Assembly: GCA_016199835.1 (NCBI GenBank)
Contig: JACQFX010000051.1
Coordinates: forward strand, 1 to 64,000
From: Nitrosomonadales bacterium
GTDB taxonomy: Bacteria > Pseudomonadota > Gammaproteobacteria > Burkholderiales > Gallionellaceae
Direction of reading: 5' to 3'
Length of the DNA stretch: 64,000 nucleotides
Numbering within the stretch: the stretch's first letter is position 1; every line of letters begins with the position of its first letter. A model generated the notes under the pieces. That model made no database searches, was not told where the DNA came from, and saw nothing but the letters and a program-made list of their open reading frames with translations. Made by a program: the position numbers and the translations under genes. Of this stretch, positions 57,006-64,000 are shown piece after piece.

Positions 57006-57019
57006 CTTTGGAGTAGCGT

Positions 57020-57370
57020 GTGGAAACGATAGTCTGGGTCATACATGTAATAACAGCTATAGTGCTGGTCGGCCTGGTGCTGATGCAGCATGGCAAGGGA
57101 GCGGACATGGGCGCCTCGTTCGGCACCGGTTCCGCCGGCAGCCTGTTCGGCTCGGCCGGTTCCGCCAACTTCCTGAGCCGCAGCACGGCAATCGCCGCGA
57201 CCGTGTTTTTCATTACCAGCATGACGCTGACTTATATGTATTCCAACCCGTCCAGCCCGCAAGGCGTGATGGACAGGCAGAACGTAATTCAACCGGCACC
57301 GGCCGTTCCCGTCCCTGCTCCGGCAGGAAGTGATGCGGGCGGCTCGAAGTCGGGAGAAATACCGAAGTAA
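57020..57370 (+). CDS. secG: Preprotein translocase subunit SecG
   Basis: A 116-aa protein with two membrane helices (about 3-22 and 53-73) and the linking motif [14 protein letters not shown]. It stimulates SecYEG export. It starts with GTG after TTGGAG. The C-terminal tail is Pro/Ala-rich and variable. Confidence 0.95.
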   Translation: METIVWVIHVITAIVLVGLVLMQHGKGADMGASFGTGSAGSLFGSAGSANFLSRSTAIAATVFFITSMTLTYMYSNPSSPQGVMDRQNVIQPAPAVPVPAPAGSDAGGSKSGEIPK

Positions 57371-57380
57371 CAAGAAGCAT

Positions 57381-57467
57381 GCGGAGTTGGCGGAATTGGT
57401 AGACGCGCAGCCTTGAGGTGGCTGTGTCCGAAAGGACGTGAGGGTTCGAGTCCCTTGCCCCGCACCA
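57381..57467 (+). tRNA. tRNA-Leu (anticodon GAG)
   Basis: The class II tRNA has anticodon stem CAGCC/GGCTG around the loop TTGAGGT (anticodon GAG, reading CUC/CUU), a variable arm GTCCGAAAGGAC, T-loop TTCGAGT and encoded CCA. The acceptor stem GCGGAGT/GCCCCGC contains one A-C mismatch at position 5:68. It stands between secG and nuoA, as in many betaproteobacteria. Confidence 0.95.
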
Positions 57468-57571
57468 GACACAAGCCGAAGTTCGCAAGAACCCGGCGCT
57501 AATCAGAATAATAATAAGATTTCGTTTATATGCGCCTCGCCAGGCGGGCGCAATACCGAAGGGGAACCCAG

Positions 57572-57928
57572 ATGTTGGAAAATTATTTTCCGGTGCTGTT
57601 GTTCATTATTGTAGGTCTGGCAGTAGGCGTGGCGCCCATGGTGCTGGGGCGCCTGCTGGGGCCGCACCGCCCGGATAGCGCGAAACTTTCGCCCTACGAG
57701 TGCGGCTTCGAGGCATTTGAGGACGCGCGCATGCAATTCGACGTGCGTTATTACCTCGTCGCCATCCTGTTCATCCTGTTCGATCTGGAAATAGCGTTCC
57801 TGTTTCCCTGGGCCGTGGTGCTCAAGGAAATCGGCACCTTCGGTTTCGTCTCCATGCTGGTCTTCCTCGCCCTCCTGACAGTTGGTTTTATCTACGAGTG
57901 GATGAAAGGAGCCCTGGAATGGGAATAG
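57572..57928 (+). CDS. nuoA: NADH-quinone oxidoreductase subunit A
   Basis: A 118-aa, three-helix membrane subunit of complex I with SPYECGFE, the quinone-site loop. ATG at 57572 after AAGGGGA is chosen over a longer frame. It overlaps nuoB by 10 bases. Confidence 0.97.
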   Translation: MLENYFPVLLFIIVGLAVGVAPMVLGRLLGPHRPDSAKLSPYECGFEAFEDARMQFDVRYYLVAILFILFDLEIAFLFPWAVVLKEIGTFGFVSMLVFLALLTVGFIYEWMKGALEWE

Positions 57929-58401
57929 AAGGCATTCTGGAGAAAGGCTTCGTCGTCACCTCCGCCGATACCATCATCAACTATGCGCGCACCGGCTCGC
58001 TGTGGCCTATGACGTTTGGCCTGGCCTGCTGCGCGGTGGAGATGATGCATGCGGCGCTGCCGCGTTACGACCTGGATCGTTTCGGCGCCGGCGCTTTCCG
58101 TCCCAGCCCGCGCCAGTCCGACGTGATGATCGTGGCCGGCACGCTGTGCAACAAGATGGCGCCCGCCCTGCGCAAGGTGTATGACCAGATGGCCGAGCCA
58201 CGCTGGGTGATTTCCATGGGTTCCTGCGCCAACGGCGGCGGCTACTACCATTATTCCTATTCTGTGGTGCGCGGCTGCGATCGCATCGTGCCGGTGGACG
58301 TCTACGTGCCGGGCTGCCCGCCGACTGCGGAAGCGCTGCTGTATGGCGTGATCCAGTTGCAGAACAAGATCAAACGTACCAACACGATTGCGCGCGGGTG
58401 A
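57919..58401 (+). CDS. nuoB: NADH-quinone oxidoreductase subunit B
   Basis: A 160-aa subunit carrying cluster N2, next to the quinone site. The paired cysteines in [11 protein letters not shown], then SCANGG and [10 protein letters not shown], give the four ligands. AAAGGAG precedes the start. Confidence 0.98.
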   Translation: MGIEGILEKGFVVTSADTIINYARTGSLWPMTFGLACCAVEMMHAALPRYDLDRFGAGAFRPSPRQSDVMIVAGTLCNKMAPALRKVYDQMAEPRWVISMGSCANGGGYYHYSYSVVRGCDRIVPVDVYVPGCPPTAEALLYGVIQLQNKIKRTNTIARG

Positions 58402-58403
58402 AC

Positions 58404-59066
58404 ATGACTGCTGAATTGTGCAAATTACAGGACAGGAAACGCTTCGAGCTGCAAGACAAGCTGGCCAGGCGCTTTGGTGACCGCATAGCAAGCACGGGCG
58501 TTATCCTGTGCGAATTGACCGTGACGGTGCGCGCCGCCGACCTGCTGGAAGTGCTGACACATTTGCGCGACGACGCCGACTTCCGTTTCGAGCAACTGGT
58601 CGATCTGTGCGGCATGGATTATTCCGCATATGGCAGCGATGTCTCCGAAGGCGGGACTTACCCGGCAAACGAAGCCGCCGACAAAAAATTCCCCGCACGC
58701 TACGCTGCCGTGTATCACCTGTTATCGGTGACACACAACGTGCGGCTGCGTGTGCGCGCGTTCGCCGATGACGATGGCTTCCCCATGCTCGACTCGGTGA
58801 CGGGCATCTGGCCCTCCGCCAACTGGTACGAGCGCGAGGCTTTCGATCTTTACGGCATCGTATTCACCGAGCATCCCGACCTGCGCCGCCTGCTCACCGA
58901 CTACGGTTTCGTCGGCAACCCGTTCCGCAAGGATTTCCCGCTGTCCGGCACCGTCGAGATGCGCTACGACTCCGAGCAGCAGCGCGTCATCTACCAGCCG
59001 GTGACCGTCGAGCCGCGCGAAGTTACACCGCGCATCGTGCGCGAAGAACAGTACGGCAGGAATTAG
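58404..59066 (+). CDS. nuoC: NADH-quinone oxidoreductase subunit C
   Basis: A 220-aa 30-kDa-type subunit with ERE(A)FDLYGI and [20 protein letters not shown], the family signature. It starts 2 bases after nuoB. The native-type nuoD start lies one base after its stop but leads into a short frame. Confidence 0.97.
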   Translation: MTAELCKLQDRKRFELQDKLARRFGDRIASTGVILCELTVTVRAADLLEVLTHLRDDADFRFEQLVDLCGMDYSAYGSDVSEGGTYPANEAADKKFPARYAAVYHLLSVTHNVRLRVRAFADDDGFPMLDSVTGIWPSANWYEREAFDLYGIVFTEHPDLRRLLTDYGFVGNPFRKDFPLSGTVEMRYDSEQQRVIYQPVTVEPREVTPRIVREEQYGRN

Positions 59067-59067
59067 C

Positions 59068-59187
59068 ATGGCTGAGATAAAAAACTACACCATCAACTTT
59101 AGTTACGGCCGCCCTGCGGGCTTAACTTGCTTGTGCAAGTTAGCCTTCACTGAAATTTATTGTGAACGCACGTTGTGGAAAGCGTGA
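59068..59187 (+). CDS. Short frame with duplicated nuoD N terminus
   Basis: A 39-aa frame one base after nuoC, with AGGA placed correctly 7-9 bases before its ATG inside nuoC. Its first 11 residues, [11 protein letters not shown], are identical to those of NuoD, but almost every codon differs synonymously. After residue 11 it runs into a palindromic element and stops 15 bases before the real nuoD. It looks like the original nuoD start cut off by an insertion; it may still be translated and couple ribosomes to nuoD. Confidence 0.6.
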   Translation: MAEIKNYTINFSYGRPAGLTCLCKLAFTEIYCERTLWKA

Positions 59188-59202
59188 GACGAGCAAAGAG
59201 CT
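59101..59202. repeat. Palindromic element between the two nuoD starts
   Basis: A 102-base insert. TAACTTGC (59123-59130) pairs with GCAAGTTA (59135-59142), flanked by GGCT and GCCTTCAC. The core GCTTAAC...GTTAGCCTTC matches the minus strand of the element after smpB, including the GGCCGC segment before it. The second half carries the weak ribosome site used by nuoD. Confidence 0.75.
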
Positions 59203-60456
59203 ATGGCAGAAATTAAGAATTACACAATAAATTTTGGGCCGCAGCACCCCGCTGCGCACGGCGTGCTGCGTCTCGTGCTGGAGCTGGACGGCGAAGTGGT
59301 CGAGCGCGCCGATCCGCACATCGGCCTGCTGCATCGCGCCACCGAGAAGCTGGCCGAGCACAAGACATTTTTGCAGAACGTGCCTTACATGGATCGTCTG
59401 GATTACGTGTCCATGATGGTCAACGAACATGCTTATGTGATGGCGATCGAGCGCATGCTGGGCATCGAGGTGCCGATCCGCGCGCAATATATCCGCGTCA
59501 TGTTCGACGAGATCACGCGCATCCTGAACCACCTGCTGTGGCTGGGCGCTTCCGGCATCGACCTCGGCGCGATGACCATGTTCTTCTACACTTTCCGCGA
59601 ACGCGAAGATTTGCTGGATGCCTACGAGGCGGTGTCCGGCGCGCGCATGCATGCGGCCTACTATCGCCCGGGCGGCGTGTATCGCGACCTGCCGGAATCC
59701 ATGGCGCATTACAAGGAAAGCAAGGTGCACAGCGCGGCGGATATCAAGCGCATGAACGCGAATCGCCAAGGGTCACTGCTGGATTTCCTCGAAGACTTCA
59801 CCAACCGTTTTCCCACCTATGTGGACGAATACGAGACCCTGTTGACCGACAACCGCATCTGGAAACAGCGCACCGTCGGCATCGGCGTGGTGTCGCCGGA
59901 ACGTGCGCTGGCACTGGGTTTCACCGGCCCCATGCTGCGCGGTTCGGGTGTGGTTTGGGACTTGCGCAAAAAACAGCCGTATGAAGTGTATGACCGCATG
60001 GATTTTGACATCCCGGTCGGCGTCGAGGGCGATTGCTACGACCGTTACCTGGTACGCATCGAAGAAATGCGGCAAAGCAACCGCATCATCAAGCAATGCA
60101 TAGAATGGCTGCGCAAGAATCCCGGCCCGGTGATGGTGGAAAACTTCAAGATCGCGCCGCCGAAGCGCGCGGCGATGAAGGAGAACATGGAGGAGCTGAT
60201 CCACCATTTCAAACTGTTCACCGAAGGCATGCACGTGCCCGAAGGCGAGGTGTATTCCGCCGTCGAGCATCCCAAGGGCGAGTTCGGCATCTACCTGGTT
60301 TCCGACGGCGCCAACAAGCCTTATCGCATGAAAATACGCGCACCGGGCTTCGCCCATTTGTCGGCACTGGACGAGATGACACGTGGCCACATGCTCGCCG
60401 ACGTGGTAGCGATCATCGGTACGCAGGACATCGTATTTGGAGAGGTGGATCGCTGA
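59203..60456 (+). CDS. nuoD: NADH-quinone oxidoreductase subunit D
   Basis: A 417-aa 49-kDa-type subunit that forms the quinone cavity with Nuo[14 protein letters not shown] near the N terminus and the C-terminal DIVFGEVDR are standard. The first 11 codons are AT-rich (GCA GAA ATT AAG AAT) compared with the rest and duplicate an upstream copy. Its stop overlaps the nuoE start (TGATG). Confidence 0.97.
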   Translation: MAEIKNYTINFGPQHPAAHGVLRLVLELDGEVVERADPHIGLLHRATEKLAEHKTFLQNVPYMDRLDYVSMMVNEHAYVMAIERMLGIEVPIRAQYIRVMFDEITRILNHLLWLGASGIDLGAMTMFFYTFREREDLLDAYEAVSGARMHAAYYRPGGVYRDLPESMAHYKESKVHSAADIKRMNANRQGSLLDFLEDFTNRFPTYVDEYETLLTDNRIWKQRTVGIGVVSPERALALGFTGPMLRGSGVVWDLRKKQPYEVYDRMDFDIPVGVEGDCYDRYLVRIEEMRQSNRIIKQCIEWLRKNPGPVMVENFKIAPPKRAAMKENMEELIHHFKLFTEGMHVPEGEVYSAVEHPKGEFGIYLVSDGANKPYRMKIRAPGFAHLSALDEMTRGHMLADVVAIIGTQDIVFGEVDR

Positions 60457-60938
60457 TGCTGTCGGTTCAGGTTCAAGAAAAAATCGAGCGCGAGCTGCGC
60501 AAATATCCGGCTGACCAGAGGCAGTCTGCCGTAATGTCCGCATTGCGTTTCGTGCAGGATGAGAAAGGCTGGATCGAGAGCTCCGACATGGCAGACGTGG
60601 CGAACTATCTCGGCATGGCGCAGATGGCCGTGTACGAGGTCGCCACCTTCTACCACATGTACAACCTCAAGCCCATGGGCAAACACACGCTGACCGTGTG
60701 CACCAACCTGTCCTGCCAGTTGTGCGGCGCGGAAGAAGTGCTGGGTTACATCAAGGACAAGCTGGGCATAGGCATAGGCGAAGTCACGGCGGACGGCAAG
60801 TTCGGCCTGCGCGAAGCGGAATGCATGGGCGCCTGCGTGGAAGCGCCGCTGCTGTCAGTAAACAACAAGCGCCTGTGCTTCCGCCTGACTCCGGCGAAAG
60901 TGGACCAGATACTCGCGGAACTGGGAGGACAGCCATGA
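60456..60938 (+). CDS. nuoE: NADH-quinone oxidoreductase subunit E
   Basis: A 160-aa thioredoxin-like subunit with a [2Fe-2S] cluster: cysteines in [10 protein letters not shown] and [13 protein letters not shown] overlaps the nuoD stop by one base. The open frame is longer, but upstream codons belong to nuoD. Confidence 0.97.
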   Translation: MLSVQVQEKIERELRKYPADQRQSAVMSALRFVQDEKGWIESSDMADVANYLGMAQMAVYEVATFYHMYNLKPMGKHTLTVCTNLSCQLCGAEEVLGYIKDKLGIGIGEVTADGKFGLREAECMGACVEAPLLSVNNKRLCFRLTPAKVDQILAELGGQP

Positions 60939-62209
60939 GCCTGGGCAGTGGACCGGTCATTTACACCACACTGGATTTCGACCAGCCGTGGACGCTGGAG
61001 AACTACCTCAAGGTCGGCGGCTACCAAGCGCTGCGCATGGTGCTCACGGAAAAGATTCCGCCCGAACACATCATCGCCGAGGTCAAGACCTCCGCCTTGC
61101 GCGGGCGCGGTGGCGCGGGTTTCCCCACCGGCCTGAAGTGGAGCTTCATGCCACGCAATTACCAGGGCGACAAATACATCGTCTGCAACACCGACGAAGG
61201 CGAACCCGGCACCTGCAAGGACTGGGACATCCTGCGCTACAACCCGCACGCGCTGATCGAAGGCATGGCCATCGCCGCTTACACCATGGCGGTGAAGACC
61301 GGCTACAACTATGTGCACGGCGAAATCTTCGAAGCCTACGAGCGCATGGAAGCGGCGTGCGAAGAAGCGCGCGCAGCGGGCTATCTGGGCAAGGACATAC
61401 TCGGCACCGATTTCGAGTTCGACCTGCACAACCACCTGGGCTATGGCGCTTACGTGTGCGGCGAAGAGACCGCGCTGCTCGAATCCATCGAAGGCAAGAA
61501 AGGCCAGCCGCGCTACAAGCCGCCCTTCCCTGCCAGCTTCGGCCTGTACGGCAAGCCGACCACCATCAACAACACCGAGACCTTTTCCAGCATCCCTTAC
61601 ATCATCCGCGAGGGCGGGCAGAAATTCCTCGAACTGGGCCGTCCCAACAGCGGCGGCACCAAGCTGTTCTCCGTGTCGGGCCACGTCAACAATCCGGGCA
61701 ATTTCGAATTGCCCATGGGTACACCGTTCCGCAAATTGCTGGAACTCGCGGGCGGCGTGCGCAACGGCCACAAGCTGAAAGCCGTGATTCCCGGCGGCTC
61801 GTCCATGCCGGTATTGCCGGGCGAGATCATGATGGAAGTAGATATGGATTACGACTCGATCCAGAAGGCCGGCTCCTATCTGGGCAGCGGCGCCGTGATC
61901 GTGATGGACGAGACTGTGTGCATGGTCAGGGCACTGGAGCGCCTGTCGTATTTCTATTACGAAGAGTCGTGCGGGCAATGCACGCCGTGCCGCGAGGGCA
62001 CGGGCTGGCTGTATCGCATCGTGCATCGCATCGAGCACGGCAATGGCAAGCCCGAGGATCTGGATCTGCTGCTGGAACTGTGCGACAACATCGCGGGCCG
62101 CACCATCTGCGCGCTGGGCGATGCCGCCGCGTGGCCGGTGCAGGGCATGCTGAAACATTATCGCAACGAGTTCGAGTACCACATCGAACACAAGAAGTGC
62201 ATGGTGTAG
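60935..62209 (+). CDS. nuoF: NADH-quinone oxidoreductase subunit F
   Basis: A 424-aa NADH- and FMN-binding subunit. The glycine-rich loop [13 protein letters not shown] binds NADH/FMN, and [15 protein letters not shown] gives three ligands of the [4Fe-4S] cluster. ATGA overlaps nuoE. The upstream part of the frame is not coding. Confidence 0.98.
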   Translation: MSLGSGPVIYTTLDFDQPWTLENYLKVGGYQALRMVLTEKIPPEHIIAEVKTSALRGRGGAGFPTGLKWSFMPRNYQGDKYIVCNTDEGEPGTCKDWDILRYNPHALIEGMAIAAYTMAVKTGYNYVHGEIFEAYERMEAACEEARAAGYLGKDILGTDFEFDLHNHLGYGAYVCGEETALLESIEGKKGQPRYKPPFPASFGLYGKPTTINNTETFSSIPYIIREGGQKFLELGRPNSGGTKLFSVSGHVNNPGNFELPMGTPFRKLLELAGGVRNGHKLKAVIPGGSSMPVLPGEIMMEVDMDYDSIQKAGSYLGSGAVIVMDETVCMVRALERLSYFYYEESCGQCTPCREGTGWLYRIVHRIEHGNGKPEDLDLLLELCDNIAGRTICALGDAAAWPVQGMLKHYRNEFEYHIEHKKCMV

Positions 62210-62216
62210 GACGGGT

Positions 62217-64000
62217 ATGGCTAATATCGAAATTGATGGCAAGCAAATAGAAGTCGAGAACGGCTGCACCGTGATCGAGGCGGCGCGCCGTGCGGGTGTT
62301 TACATCCCGCATTTCTGCTACCACAAGAAACTGTCCATCGCAGCCAATTGCCGCATGTGCCTGGTGCAGATCGAGAAGGCGCCCAAGCCCATGCCGGCCT
62401 GCGCCACCACCGTGGCCGAAGGCATGAAGGTGTACACCGCATCCGAGATGGCGGTGAAGGCGCAAAAAGGCGTGATGGAATTCCTGCTCATCAACCATCC
62501 GCTGGATTGTCCAATCTGCGATCAGGGCGGCGAATGCGAATTGCAGGATCAGGCCGTGGGCTACGGCAGCAGCGCCTCGCGCTTCCATGAAGAAAAACGT
62601 GTCGTACTGCACAAGGACATCGGGCCGCTGGTTTCCGCTGAAGAAATGTCGCGCTGCATCAACTGCACGCGCTGTGTGCGCTTTGGCCAGGAGATTGCCG
62701 GACAGATGGAATTGGGCCAGGCCTTCCGTGGCGAACACGCCGAGATCATGACGTTCGTGAACGGTAGCGTGAATTCCGAACTGTCGGGCAACATGATAGA
62801 TATATGCCCGGTGGGCGCCTTGACCAGCAAGCCATTCCGCTACACCGCGCGCTCGTGGGAATTGTCGCGCCGCCGCTCGGTGAGCCCGCACGACAGCCTG
62901 GGCTCCAATCTCGCAGTGCAGGTCAGGAATAATCGCGTGATGCGCGTCCTGCCTATAGAGAACGAAGACATCAACGAATGCTGGCTGTCCGACAAGGACA
63001 GGTTCAGCTATGAAGGCCTGAACTCCAATGAGCGCCTGACCCGGCCCATGCTCAAACAGGATGGCAAGTGGCAGGAGGTGGAATGGCAAACCGCACTCGA
63101 ATTCGTGGCAAATGGTTTGCGCCAGATCAAGGACGGCGCGGGCGCAGAACAAATCGGCGCTCTGGCCACGCCGCACTCCACACTCGAAGAACTCTACCTG
63201 CTGCAAAAACTGCTGCGCGGCATCGGCAGCCACAATGTGGATTTCCGCCTGCGCCAGTCCGATTTCTCCGCCGACGGCAAGCAGGCCGGAACCCACCCCC
63301 ATCCCAACCTTCCCCCTGAAGGGGAAGGGGCAACCGTCTCCTCCGATGGAGGAGAGCCAAGACAATTCCTGCCGTGGCTGGGCATGTCCGTCGCCGACCT
63401 TGGCAAAGCCGACCGCCTCCTGATCATCGGCAGCTTCCTGCGCAAGGATCATCCGCTGCTGGCGCAACGCATCCGCCAAGCGGTGAAGAAAGGCGCGCAG
63501 GTCAGCGTGATTCATTCCACCGATGACGACTTGCTGATGAACGTGGCGCACAAGAACATCGTTGCGCCGAACGCCATGGCCGATGCGCTGGCGCAAGTGG
63601 CGCAGGATGTCGCGGCGAAAAACAACGCAGGCATCTCGGGCAGCCTGTTGAGCGGCGAACGCGTCGTCGTGCTGCTCGGCAATTTCGCGCAACAGCATCC
63701 GCAAGCCGCGCAACTGCAAAGCCTGGCGCAACAGATCGCTGCCGCGACCAACGGCAAGTTCGGTTTCCTCGGCGAGGCTGCGAACAGCGTCGGCGCTTAT
63801 CTCGCCCACGCACTTCCCGGCACGCAAGGCATGAACGCGGCAACAATGCTGTCCTCGCCGCGCAAGGCTTATATCCTGCTGAATGCCGAGCCTGAACTCG
63901 ATTGTGCCAACCCGCAGCAAGCCATGGCCGCGATGCAGGCTGCCGATCTGGTGGTGGCGATCAGCGCATATAAACACCATGCCGTCGATTATGCCGACGT
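62217..64000 (+). CDS. nuoG: NADH-quinone oxidoreductase subunit G (partial)
   Basis: The first 594 codons of NuoG, running off the window. The N-terminal [2Fe-2S] ligands (CYHKKL..., NCRMC), the HPLDCPICDQGGECELQD segment and RCINCTRCVRF give clusters N1b, N5 and N4. The molybdopterin-like domain begins after about residue 215. At about residues 359-386 the chain has an unusual proline-rich insert (THPHPNLPPEGEGA and on), encoded by a palindromic repeat, in frame and without stops, before PWLGM resumes the family sequence. Confidence 0.97.
   Translation, partial: MANIEIDGKQIEVENGCTVIEAARRAGVYIPHFCYHKKLSIAANCRMCLVQIEKAPKPMPACATTVAEGMKVYTASEMAVKAQKGVMEFLLINHPLDCPICDQGGECELQDQAVGYGSSASRFHEEKRVVLHKDIGPLVSAEEMSRCINCTRCVRFGQEIAGQMELGQAFRGEHAEIMTFVNGSVNSELSGNMIDICPVGALTSKPFRYTARSWELSRRRSVSPHDSLGSNLAVQVRNNRVMRVLPIENEDINECWLSDKDRFSYEGLNSNERLTRPMLKQDGKWQEVEWQTALEFVANGLRQIKDGAGAEQIGALATPHSTLEELYLLQKLLRGIGSHNVDFRLRQSDFSADGKQAGTHPHPNLPPEGEGATVSSDGGEPRQFLPWLGMSVADLGKADRLLIIGSFLRKDHPLLAQRIRQAVKKGAQVSVIHSTDDDLLMNVAHKNIVAPNAMADALAQVAQDVAAKNNAGISGSLLSGERVVVLLGNFAQQHPQAAQLQSLAQQIAAATNGKFGFLGEAANSVGAYLAHALPGTQGMNAATMLSSPRKAYILLNAEPELDCANPQQAMAAMQAADLVVAISAYKHHAVDYAD
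63291..63372. repeat. Palindromic repeat inserted inside nuoG
   Basis: Two hairpins: CCTTCCCC (63308-63315) with GGGGAAGG (63321-63328), and TCTCCTCC (63337-63344) with GGAGGAGA (63348-63355). The first matches the repeat before smpB in loop (CTGA) and tail (GGGCAA). It adds about 27 residues to NuoG without breaking the frame. Confidence 0.8.

Noticed and set aside
59101-59202. The GCTTAAC...GTTAGCC palindrome as an integron attC site
   Set aside because: The first box fits RYYYAAC, but GTTAGCC does not fit GTTRRRY, the structure is too short, and no integrase or cassette array is present.
60746-62269. A 507-aa open frame antisense to nuoF, and a 684-aa one antisense to nuoG (61926-63980)
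   Set aside because: Both mirror highly conserved complex I genes in GC-rich DNA, show no family motifs, and lack ribosome sites. They are shadows.

Overview
The window reads as chromosomal DNA of a betaproteobacterium, most likely from the Nitrosomonadales and perhaps Gallionellaceae-like. This is inferred from moderately high GC and from gene order: bamA-skp-lpxD-fabZ-lpxA-lpxB-rnhB, rpsB-tsf-pyrH-frr-uppS-cdsA-dxr-rseP, and tpiA-secG-tRNA-Leu-nuo. No 16S gene is present, so the genus is not proven. There is no sign of a prophage, a CRISPR array or a complete insertion sequence.

Layout. 0-2.8 kb is accessory: a cluster of TTATGTGGA-type inverted repeats, a small unknown gene, an orphan JetD-like Toprim protein and a vapBC-type toxin-antitoxin pair. 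2.8-16 kb holds lysS, a Crp/Fnr regulator with a DUF2892 membrane protein, a signalling block (PAS histidine kinase, response regulator, REC-GGDEF-EAL), copA overlapping a SulP-STAS-cNMP fusion transporter, an HD-GYP protein and a NicO-type metal exporter. 16-23.3 kb (minus strand) is housekeeping: an rRNA/tRNA methyltransferase, scpBA coupled to a HEPN/MNT pair, trpS, an M50 protease, a YciO-like protein, a PHP phosphatase, rnfH and ratA. smpB, mntP, a CWC protein and a SemiSWEET follow on the plus strand. 25.2-26.9 kb holds an unusual Ser/Thr kinase-cNMP fusion and a broken ParE-type module. 27.1-35.6 kb is the pilGHIJL chemosensory operon for twitching motility, divergent from flhDC. 36.9-41 kb is an AT-richer accessory block: a Sel1 protein, a CsgG/DUF4810/GNA1162 lipoprotein trio, a beta-barrel protein and an orphan restriction-modification C-protein-like regulator. 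41-56 kb is envelope biogenesis, isoprenoid/lipid synthesis and translation genes on the minus strand. 56-64 kb is tpiA, secG, tRNA-Leu(GAG) and nuoABCDEFG, with nuoG running off the end.

How the genes work together. The lpx/bam/skp/rseP/cdsA/uppS block builds the outer membrane and its precursors. The nuo genes form the NADH-binding and connecting arms of respiratory complex I. pilGHIJL and flhDC are upstream control points for surface and swimming motility. c-di-GMP proteins (GGDEF-EAL, HD-GYP) lie a few kb away, and two of their hydrolase domains have altered catalytic motifs.

The most unusual signals concern small palindromic elements. One sits between smpB and mntP next to a duplicated 3' end of smpB. 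Another sits between nuoC and nuoD next to a duplicated 5' end of nuoD. In both cases the copies differ only synonymously, and the two elements share a core. A third, unrelated palindromic repeat is inserted in frame inside nuoG. Other items worth attention are the orphan C-protein with a C-box-like operator, the orphan JetD, and the HEPN/MNT pair translationally coupled to scpA.
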